A stretch of DNA of 5,341 nucleotides from JBKHHU01 sp046539045. Its GTDB lineage: Bacteria > Planctomycetota > Phycisphaerae > SM23-33. A program made the translations under genes and the position numbers. Below the pieces are notes generated by a model. The model was not told where the DNA came from, ran no database searches, and saw only the letters and a program-made list of their open reading frames with translations. The stretch lies in NCBI GenBank assembly GCA_046539045.1, contig JBKHHU010000217.1, positions 1-5,341 on the forward strand, given 5' to 3'. The first letter of the stretch is position 1; each line of letters opens with the position of its first letter. Shown here in pieces: positions 1 to 4,840 of this stretch.

Positions 1-45
1 CAGAGAATCCAGGCCGGGCGACACTTCTACCTGCCTCTTTTTCTG

Positions 46-81
46 CCTTCGCGGTCTTCGTGGCCTTCGAGATCTTCCCGA
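46..81 (+). repeat. 9-bp-period array a, downstream of the secreted-protein gene
   Basis: Four 9-bp units, CCTTCGCGG, TCTTCGTGG, CCTTCGAGA and TCTTCCCGA, fit a consensus YCTTCGNGR that decays to the right. It lies in the 107-base gene-free end of the window; apart from it I see no gene, terminator or promoter there. On the minus strand it reads as CCACGAAGACCGCGAAGG, a type of sequence I recall as common between genes in environmental bacterial genomes. Confidence 0.72.
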
Positions 82-107
82 TCCTGCCGTGTCCGGGGCG
101 GACTTTC

Positions 108-1448
108 CTAGCAGGCGACAGCCAAACCCTTGGGTAAACTCTGTGCTCTCTGTGCCCTCTGTGGTTCTTGACTCTTCGGTTCCGAAACATTCTTCGTTCG
201 CGGTTTCACCTCCGGGAGCGGGGTTTTCTGTCTTGGGTCCGGATAGACGTGCACGTTGTCCCAGAGGTACTCGCCCGGCGGCCAGTAGGAGTAGATCTGG
301 ATCTGGAGGTAGTCGACGAATTTCGGCAGCCCGCCGCGGGGCGGGAAGGGGGCAGCAAGGTGGGCCCACTCGCCCTTGGCGTCTTTGCAGTTCAGGTACC
401 AACGGTAGCATTCCCGCATGTAGCGGAGCGGGTGTCTTTCTGCGTCTTTCTCGATCAGTTCCTTGCGCTTGGCTGGGGGCAGGTCGGCGAATTCCTCCGG
501 CGTGAGCCCCATCTCCGCCAAGGCCGATTCCGGCAGGCTGTCCCGACCAGCTTGGCTTTTGCGGAACCCTTTGACGAAGACCTTCGCCCCGCCCAGACCC
601 TTGTGGTCTGCGGTAAGCCAGTACCGCCGGCCCGGAGTCGCCTTGAGGAAACCGCTGGCGAAATGCACGCCTTCCAGCCCGGCGACGCTGGCGTAGCTGG
701 TGTCTCCGGCGATCTTCGGCGGGTTCTTCGGATCGGCTTTGCCCATCAGCAGGTCGCGTCGGTACTTCAACCACGGCTCGCGTTTCAGATCGGTTCGAAT
801 GCGAAGAATCCTCCCCCGACCTTTCGGCCCGTTCTCGATGAACGTCGAGACATTGTCCGGCCGGTCCCAGCCTTTGGCCCCGGCATCGAAGCTGCCGTTT
901 TCGTTCAGCGGCTTACCGAACTTTTTCGGCTCGGCCTCGTGGCCGTATTCGGGTGGGGCCCACTGGTATTCGCCGGTGATCGTTTCGACTACAGCCTTCC
1001 CGATCACCGCTCGCCAGCGTTCGGTATCGTCGGTGAGCTTCAGCGGCGTGAGCGCGGGCTTTTCCCCGGCCGATGTGTCGACAATCACGAGGTCGGCTTT
1101 CCACGTCCCCTTGTCCTCAACAAGCGAACCATACACCGCGACGTTGACGCCGAGCTTGGTCTTCATCAGCTTATGAAGGGTTTCGGGTTCGGTCGATTTC
1201 GGCAGGGCGGCGGTCGCTTCCTGCGTGGACAGGCGGTCCAGTACCCAGTAGGCCTTTTTGCGACGCAGCTTGAGGCGGATGGTGTCGGCCAGGGCCTGAC
1301 CCGCCTGGACGCTGTCGGAACAGTGAAAATCCAACACGGCGACGAAAGCCTTGTGCTTCTGAGTTTCCTGCGTAGTGGTGTCCTCGCCGGCAGGGCAGAG
1401 GGCGGCGGTCAGCAGGCCCGCCAGGATGATCCAGATTGTCGGTCTCAT
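108..1448 (-). CDS. Secreted protein with CsgG/TolB-N-like domain and C-terminal carbohydrate-binding-like domain
   Basis: The 446-residue product starts with a signal peptide: MR, then a hydrophobic stretch IWIILAGLLTAAL (5-17), with probable cleavage near CPAG (18-21). The Cys at 18 follows Leu, so it is not a good lipobox. Residues 34-160 resemble the CsgG/TolB-N fold used by periplasmic proteins: VAVLDF (36-41), an amphipathic helix with ALADTIRLKL, VLDR (69-72), LGVNVAVYGSLV (99-110), then KADLVIVDT (117-125). Residues 181-404 look like a jelly-roll carbohydrate-binding or galactose-binding-like domain, opening with NENGSFDAGAKGW and closing with LQIQIYSYWPPGEYLWDNVHVY (381-402), plus a charged helical insert at 305-340. 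The last 40 residues are low-complexity, and QRAQRAQ (430-436) is translated from a 9-bp repeat array, so the native end is probably near YPDP (402-405). The role is unknown; cell-surface or polysaccharide-related work is a guess. It is probably transcribed from its own promoter. Confidence 0.85.
   Translation of the reverse strand: MRPTIWIILAGLLTAALCPAGEDTTTQETQKHKAFVAVLDFHCSDSVQAGQALADTIRLKLRRKKAYWVLDRLSTQEATAALPKSTEPETLHKLMKTKLGVNVAVYGSLVEDKGTWKADLVIVDTSAGEKPALTPLKLTDDTERWRAVIGKAVVETITGEYQWAPPEYGHEAEPKKFGKPLNENGSFDAGAKGWDRPDNVSTFIENGPKGRGRILRIRTDLKREPWLKYRRDLLMGKADPKNPPKIAGDTSYASVAGLEGVHFASGFLKATPGRRYWLTADHKGLGGAKVFVKGFRKSQAGRDSLPESALAEMGLTPEEFADLPPAKRKELIEKDAERHPLRYMRECYRWYLNCKDAKGEWAHLAAPFPPRGGLPKFVDYLQIQIYSYWPPGEYLWDNVHVYPDPRQKTPLPEVKPRTKNVSEPKSQEPQRAQRAQSLPKGLAVAC
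139..174 (+). repeat. 9-bp-period array b, inside the 3' end of the secreted-protein gene
   Basis: Three near-identical 9-bp units, CTCTGTGCT, CTCTGTGCC and CTCTGTGGT (139-165), are followed by a decayed unit TCTTGACTC. Nine bases are three codons, so on the minus strand the array is translated as a repeating A-Q-R tail of the secreted protein. The unit resembles CTTCGTGGY of the neighbouring array at 46-81, pointing to one 9-bp family. Confidence 0.78.
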
Positions 1449-1452
1449 GAAG

Positions 1453-1457
1453 TCTCC
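1453..1457 (-). promoter_or_regulatory. GGAGA ribosome binding site of the CsgG-like/CBM-like gene
   Basis: On the minus strand GGAGA lies four bases before the ATG at 1448 (GGAG five bases before it). This slightly short spacing, together with the following signal peptide, supports that ATG as the start. Confidence 0.5.
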
Positions 1458-1468
1458 GATCCGCGTCC

Positions 1469-1474
1469 ATTATA
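1469..1474 (-). promoter_or_regulatory. TATAAT -10 box upstream of the CsgG-like/CBM-like gene
   Basis: A perfect TATAAT lies on the minus strand 20 bases before the ATG at 1448. The -35 region at the proper spacing (around 1492-1498) is poor (CTTCCC or ACTTCC) and lies inside the perfect inverted repeat, so if this is a promoter it may need an activator or be subject to repression. The implied leader is only about 12 to 15 bases, but it still contains GGAGA at 1457-1453. Confidence 0.45.
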
Positions 1475-1486
1475 GGAAACCTCCCG

Positions 1487-1515
1487 GCCCGGGGAAGTTC
1501 CGGGATTCCCCGGGC
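1487..1515. repeat. Perfect 10-bp GC-rich inverted repeat upstream of the secreted-protein gene
   Basis: GCCCGGGGAA (1487-1496) and TTCCCCGGGC (1506-1515) are exact reverse complements separated by nine bases. It lies between the DUF6504-like stop and the next gene's start, and overlaps the -35 position expected for the TATAAT box at 1474-1469. It could be an operator, or a stem-loop stabilising the end of the upstream transcript. No run of T follows on the minus strand, which weakens an intrinsic-terminator reading. Confidence 0.55.
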
Positions 1516-1549
1516 GTGACGGCCCCGCAGCGGCTCCTATAGTGCATGC

Positions 1550-1589
1550 TTCGTGAGTTCGTTGAATCGTTGAGGCGTGATTTCGTTGC
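1550..1589 (+). repeat. 8-bp-period degenerate array c (five units)
   Basis: Five 8-bp units are read on the plus strand: TTCGTGAG, TTCGTTGA, ATCGTTGA, GGCGTGAT, TTCGTTGC. Aligned unit by unit with the array at 4800-4839, 27 of 40 positions agree by hand count, and the GCG variant falls at the same unit. Units 2 and 3 (1558-1573) can pair with 1603-1618 at 14 of 16 positions, giving a hairpin with a loop of 29 bases. There is no T-tract after it in the direction of transcription, so it does not look like a standard intrinsic terminator. Confidence 0.78.
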
Positions 1590-1602
1590 TCCCTTTGAGA
1601 TG

Positions 1603-1618
1603 TCAACGACCCAACGAA
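1603..1618 (-). repeat. 8-bp-period array d (two units) forming the end of the DUF6504-like gene
   Basis: On the minus strand the units are TTCGTTGG and GTCGTTGA. The second supplies the TGA stop of the DUF6504-like gene and the two together encode its last four residues. It is the opposite orientation of the same consensus found at 1550-1589, with which it forms an inverted pair. Confidence 0.65.
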
Positions 1619-1920
1619 TAAAGAAACCATCGCTTGCGGGCGCTGGTTGCCGGGCGGGCCTGGCGTTCGAAGTAGACGGTCATGTTCTTCCCGCACGTTG
1701 TTTCGAGGCGGTAATAGTGGCGCCGGAGGTAGAGCTCGCCCTTGGAGGAGTGTCCCTCCCTGCCGGACTTCTTCCAGCTCTCCAGCACGCGGACGACGGT
1801 GAGCTTCTCGCCCCGCCATGTGAACTGCTGCGGCAGGCCCGGCTCGCCGCGGGCCATCCCGCCGGTGTCGAAGGTACCTTCGACCGGCTTGATCGGCTCG
1901 CTGATGAACTGCTCGTCCAT
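1603..1920 (-). CDS. DUF6504-like small protein of unknown function
   Basis: This is a 105-residue soluble protein with no signal peptide or membrane segment. It opens with MDEQFISEPIKPVEGTFDTG, then has FTWRGEKLTVVRVLESWKKSG (33-53), a YLRRHYYRLET strand (64-74), MTVYFERQ (80-87) and RWFLY (97-101). This pattern (WRG, VL-x2-W-x3-G, YF-x-RQ, RW-x-LY) is what I remember for DUF6504; the assignment is from memory and was not searched. I recall actinobacterial relatives near the imuB/dnaE2 translesion-synthesis genes, which would fit the mutS2 neighbourhood, but that is weak inference. The ATG at 1920 has AGGAG eight bases upstream. Residues SLGR and the TGA stop are encoded by an 8-bp repeat array, so the authentic C-terminus probably ended near RWFLY. 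It is likely the last gene of a mutS2-led operon. Confidence 0.85.
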   Translation of the reverse strand: MDEQFISEPIKPVEGTFDTGGMARGEPGLPQQFTWRGEKLTVVRVLESWKKSGREGHSSKGELYLRRHYYRLETTCGKNMTVYFERQARPATSARKRWFLYSLGR

Positions 1921-2129
1921 GGTTGCTGCTCCTGGTAGTTCAACGAGTCAACGAATAACGCGTCATCGACCATGGCCATGTACTCGTTGCGACATTTGGT
2001 ACAGGTGTAGGTCTGGTGATCTCCCAACCACGGCCCGACCGGTTCGGCACAGACGGGGCATTTATAATCCCGCTCTCGTCGCACGTCGGCTTGCTCTACC
2101 GGCGCCCTGGACGCCCCCTGGATGGTCAT
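1680..2129 (-). CDS. Small CPVC/CTKC zinc-ribbon protein with an apparently run-on 3' end
   Basis: The frame encodes 149 residues, but only the first 55 to 68 look like real protein. It contains CPVC (24-27) and CTKC (43-46) separated by 15 residues, a classic four-Cys zinc ribbon that probably binds nucleic acid or protein. I do not recognise a named family. The start ATG overlaps the mutS2 stop as ATGA, with GCAGGAA just upstream, which supports translational coupling. Residues 56-63 are encoded by an 8-bp repeat array (1970-1940). From 1920 downwards the frame overlaps the next gene by 240 bases, giving a Ser/Arg/Ala-rich string typical of out-of-frame translation. One repeat unit here is 7 bases rather than 8; restoring the missing base would give a TGA after about 60 residues. 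The likely original product is therefore about 60 residues, and the long tail is probably an accident or a sequence error. Confidence 0.55.
   Translation of the reverse strand: MTIQGASRAPVEQADVRRERDYKCPVCAEPVGPWLGDHQTYTCTKCRNEYMAMVDDALFVDSLNYQEQQPWTSSSSASRSSRSKVPSTPAGWPAASRACRSSSHGGARSSPSSACWRAGRSPAGRDTPPRASSTSGATITASKQRAGRT
1929..1933 (-). promoter_or_regulatory. AGGAG ribosome binding site of the DUF6504-like gene
   Basis: On the minus strand AGGAG lies eight bases before the ATG at 1920. It is the strongest Shine-Dalgarno match in the window and fixes the start of the downstream gene independently of the overlapping zinc-ribbon frame. Confidence 0.7.
1940..1970 (-). repeat. 8-bp-period degenerate array e, inside the 3' end of the zinc-ribbon gene
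   Basis: Read on the minus strand, the units are GTCGATGA, CGCGTTA (seven bases), TTCGTTGA and CTCGTTGA. The sub-motif GCGTTA-TTCGTTG is shared with the arrays at 1550-1589 and 4800-4839, which shows common descent or common mechanism. The array is translated within the zinc-ribbon frame and lies just upstream of the ribosome site of the next gene. Confidence 0.75.
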
Positions 2130-4672
2130 TTCCTGCTCTTCTTTCCGGGGTTGTGGTCGGCGGGGGCCAGGTCCGTCAGCGGGAGCTGCATCTCGAACGC
2201 CCCGGACTGGACCGTCGCCTGCTGCTTGTGCTCATCGACGCGGATCAGCGTCGCCCGCTTGTTGAACGGAATGACGAACACCTGCTGACCCGGCTCGAGG
2301 TCGAGCATCTGCTGGACCTTCTGCTTGGCGGCCTTGCCGGTGGACTTGCCGTGCCGGATCGGGCGGTCCTTGCTCTTGCCGTTGCCTTTGCCTTTCCCGC
2401 GTTTGGCGCCCTTCCGGCCTTTGGCGAAGGGCCCGGTCTGCGGGAACAGATCCTGCACGGGCAGTTCGATGCTCTTGCCCTCGCCGGTGCGGATGGTGGC
2501 CCGGAGCTTGGGCAGGTCGAGCTGTTCGAGGATTCCGCTGCCCGGCTTGCGGGCGATGGGCACTACCTTGCCGACCTCGGCGTTGGCGATACATTCCAAC
2601 CAGTTGTCCCACTGGCGGGCGCGGTCCTTCTGGTGCTTGAGGCTGCGGTGGTACTCTGCCTGGATGCGCTGGGCTTCGGCGCGGGCCTTCTCGCTCTCGC
2701 GGGCCTGCTGGAGAATCTGCCGCCGCAGGTCGTTGATCTCCTCGCGGATCTTGTTCTGTCCGAGATCGGGCATCAGTTCCTGGATCGGCACTTCCACCTG
2801 CATCGCGTCGACGTCGACCACGGCGATCTGCTTGCTGAACTGCATCCGCACGAGCTTGCCTTTCTTTCGGATGCTCGGGACGTACACCTCGTGGCCGGGC
2901 TGGAGATCGGGCAGCGTTGCCAGCCAGTGGGCAAATTCGTCCTGGAGTCGGTGCAGATCGGCGAGTTCGGCTTCGTAGGTTTCCTGCTGACTCTTGGCCT
3001 GGGCGGCGGCCTGTTGTGCCTGGGCTCGGGCCTTCTCTGCGGTTTGTCTGGCGTGGCTGGTTGCCTTGATGGCCTTCTTGAACTGCTTGCCTTGGCGGTC
3101 CATGTAGCTGCGGGCGGAGTTGGTGATGGTTTTAGGCATGCCCAGACGTTTGGCGACGGTAATCGCATGCGACTCGCCCGGCGTGCCGATGTTCAGGTGG
3201 TAGGTCGGACTGAGAGTCTTGGTGTCGAATTCGACCGACGCGTTGTCCGCCCGCTCGTGGGTGAACGCGTAGGCCTTCAGCACGCTCAGGTGCGTGGTGA
3301 CCATCGCCAGGCAGCCGATCTCCAGCAGTTCATCCAGAACGGCCTGGCCGATCGCTCCGCCCTCATCCGGGTCGGTACCGGCGCCGAGTTCGTCCAGCAA
3401 CACCAGGCTCGCGCCGTCGGCCTTGGCGAGGATCGTGCGGATTCGCTGGATGTGTCCGCCGAAGGTGCTGAGCGACTGCTCGAGTGACTGTTCGTCGCCG
3501 ACGTCGATGTAAATGTCGCGGAAGACCGGCATCTTCGCGTCGCGCTCGGCGGGGATGTGCATCCCGCTCTGGGTCATCACGGCCATGAGGCCAAGGGTCT
3601 TCATGCTGACCGTCTTCCCGCCGGTGTTGCTCCCGGTGATCAGCAGGATGTCGAAGTCGCTGCCCAGCCGGATGTCGATCGGCACCACCGGGTGACGCTT
3701 CTCCGGTGGGAGGCCCTTTTTCTCCTGCCGGTACGCCTGGTCGACCAGAAGCGGATGCCGCGCCTGCCGCAGTTCCACCGACCCACGCTCGTGCAGTTCC
3801 GGACAGGTCATCTCGAACTGGTATGCGTACTGGGCTTTGGCGCAGATCAGGTCCACCTGCGCACAGATCCGCAGGCTCTTGACGATCTCCTCCTGCCTCT
3901 TCTGCACGCGAATCGCCAACTCGTTCATCAGCCGCCGGATCTCCCGCCGCTCGTCTTCGTGCAGCTTCGCGAGCTTGTTGTTCAGTTCGACGCTGGCGTT
4001 GGGTTCCACGAACACGGTCTGCCCGGTGTTGCTCTCGCGGTGGACCACGCCGGGAATCCGCCCGCGGTTGTCGGCCCGGACCGGCAGCACGTAGCGGTCG
4101 CCGTGGATGGTGACGTTCGTGCTCTGGAGGTACTTCGACACGTGTGGATTCTGCAGGAACCCGTACATGATGTCGTGGATCCGCCGGGTGACCGTTTCGA
4201 TCTCGCGGCGGGTGTTTTGCAGCTTGGACGACGCGGTATCGCGGACGGTGGCCTCGGCGGTGACCACGCTGCGGATGGCCTTGATCTCGCCGTCGAAGCT
4301 GCTGAGGCTTTCGGCGATGGTCCGCAGCAGTTCGTGTTGTTCGGGCAGGGCGTTCAGGAAGCTCCGCACATTCCCGCAGCCTTCCAGGGCGTTGGCGATC
4401 TGCGCGAAGTCCTCCGGGTCCGCACCGCGGGACGGATGAGCCCGCCGTAGCGGCTCGGAGATATCCGCGATGCCCGCCAGCGGAGGCGTGCCGATGTCGC
4501 GCAGGACGTACCGCATCTCCGTCACCTGCGAGAGCCACTTCTGCACGACCTTCGGGTTGCGGGAGGGGGTGATCCTCGCCGCCAGCGACCTGCCGGGCGT
4601 GGTGGCGCAGAACTCGGAGAGAAGGTGACGGACGGCGTCGAACTCGAGTTTGTCGAGCGTGAGAGAATCCAT
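2126..4672 (-). CDS. mutS2: MutS2 family ATPase lacking the Smr domain, with three SH3-like C-terminal modules
   Basis: MutS2 proteins are dimeric DNA/ribosome-associated ATPases linked to suppression of recombination and to rescue of collided ribosomes. The 848-residue product has an N-terminal core and lever region (about 1-300). The ATPase follows, with Walker A GSNTGGKT (347-354; the usual form is GPNTGGKT), the signature EQSLSTFGGH (398-407), Walker B LVLLDELGAGTDPDEGG (423-439) and the switch His in VTTH (458-461). A Q/A/K-rich coiled coil spans about 520-585. In place of the expected C-terminal Smr domain (LDLRG motif) there are three similar SH3/KOW-like modules at about 588-637, 692-745 and 790-838, each ending in a P-hydrophobic-x-(E/D)-L-x-P motif. 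They are separated by a second coiled coil and a Gly/Lys-rich linker (750-785). The ATG at 4672 has a weak GGGAAG upstream. The stop overlaps the next start as ATGA. MutS2 identity is secure; nuclease activity is unlikely. Confidence 0.95.
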   Translation of the reverse strand: MDSLTLDKLEFDAVRHLLSEFCATTPGRSLAARITPSRNPKVVQKWLSQVTEMRYVLRDIGTPPLAGIADISEPLRRAHPSRGADPEDFAQIANALEGCGNVRSFLNALPEQHELLRTIAESLSSFDGEIKAIRSVVTAEATVRDTASSKLQNTRREIETVTRRIHDIMYGFLQNPHVSKYLQSTNVTIHGDRYVLPVRADNRGRIPGVVHRESNTGQTVFVEPNASVELNNKLAKLHEDERREIRRLMNELAIRVQKRQEEIVKSLRICAQVDLICAKAQYAYQFEMTCPELHERGSVELRQARHPLLVDQAYRQEKKGLPPEKRHPVVPIDIRLGSDFDILLITGSNTGGKTVSMKTLGLMAVMTQSGMHIPAERDAKMPVFRDIYIDVGDEQSLEQSLSTFGGHIQRIRTILAKADGASLVLLDELGAGTDPDEGGAIGQAVLDELLEIGCLAMVTTHLSVLKAYAFTHERADNASVEFDTKTLSPTYHLNIGTPGESHAITVAKRLGMPKTITNSARSYMDRQGKQFKKAIKATSHARQTAEKARAQAQQAAAQAKSQQETYEAELADLHRLQDEFAHWLATLPDLQPGHEVYVPSIRKKGKLVRMQFSKQIAVVDVDAMQVEVPIQELMPDLGQNKIREEINDLRRQILQQARESEKARAEAQRIQAEYHRSLKHQKDRARQWDNWLECIANAEVGKVVPIARKPGSGILEQLDLPKLRATIRTGEGKSIELPVQDLFPQTGPFAKGRKGAKRGKGKGNGKSKDRPIRHGKSTGKAAKQKVQQMLDLEPGQQVFVIPFNKRATLIRVDEHKQQATVQSGAFEMQLPLTDLAPADHNPGKKSRK

Positions 4673-4785
4673 GGTGAACTTCCCGGTTTCAGTTGTTGTT
4701 TACGAAGGCCCGCCGCGCGTCGAGTCCGGGAGCAGGGCGTGATCGTCACACGCACCCGCCGCCGGGACCGGCTCGGGGCGCCTGT

Positions 4786-4815
4786 ATTGTAACCGACAAC
4801 GCGTCGAGTCGTTAA
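4786..4815 (-). promoter_or_regulatory. Weak possible sigma70-type promoter for mutS2
   Basis: On the minus strand, TTAACG (4815-4810, four of six matches to TTGACA) lies 18 bp upstream of TACAAT (4791-4786, five of six matches to TATAAT). This is the best pair I found in the 168-bp gap before mutS2. The -35 half falls inside the 8-bp repeat array. The start would lie roughly 100 bp upstream of the mutS2 ATG, giving a longish leader. In a GC-rich genome such a match is suggestive only. Confidence 0.25.
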
Positions 4816-4839
4816 CTCGTTGATGCGTTAATTCGTCGG
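4800..4839 (+). repeat. 8-bp-period degenerate array f (five units), abutting the sulfatase stop
   Basis: Five consecutive 8-bp units fit the consensus NTCGTTGA read on the plus strand: CGCGTCGA, GTCGTTAA, CTCGTTGA, TGCGTTAA, TTCGTCGG. The central unit is perfect. The array ends one base before the sulfatase stop codon (4843-4841). It has the same five-unit layout as the array at 1550-1589, including a GCG variant at unit 4 followed by a TTCGT unit. No function is known to me. It resembles short-period intergenic repeats seen in environmental bacterial genomes, a comparison made from memory. Confidence 0.8.
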
Positions 4840-4840
4840 C

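Noticed and set aside
1394..1396. Lipoprotein cysteine in the secreted protein (Cys18)
   Set aside because: The residue before Cys is Leu (AALC), which does not fit the lipobox; signal peptidase I cleavage shortly after is more likely.
168..1475. 435-codon open frame on the plus strand opposite the secreted-protein gene
   Set aside because: The minus-strand frame has a signal peptide, two domain-like regions, a ribosome site and a promoter. The plus-strand product has no coherent domain pattern.
1487..1515. Intrinsic terminator for the upstream operon
   Set aside because: The stem is strong, but no T-run follows it on the minus strand; an operator or mRNA-end stem is at least as likely.
1680..1919. 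C-terminal 80 residues of the zinc-ribbon frame as a real domain
   Set aside because: It is fully overlapped by the well-supported DUF6504-like gene in another frame and has the Ser/Arg/Ala/Gly composition of a shadow translation.
1550..1970. Possible CRISPR array
   Set aside because: The units are 8 bp and directly contiguous, without spacers, and no cas genes are visible.
1742..3487. Long 581-codon open frame on the plus strand
   Set aside because: It is antisense to mutS2 and the two small genes. The translation is Leu/Gly/Asp/His-rich without recognisable motifs, typical of a shadow frame in GC-rich DNA.
3363..4538. 391-codon open frame on the minus strand within mutS2
   Set aside because: It is out of frame with the clear MutS2 motifs, and its product is a low-complexity Arg/Ala/Gly/Pro string.
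4761..4772. GCCGG-GA-CCGGC palindrome in the mutS2 leader
   Set aside because: The loop is only two bases and short GC palindromes are common in this composition, so it is not distinguishable from chance.
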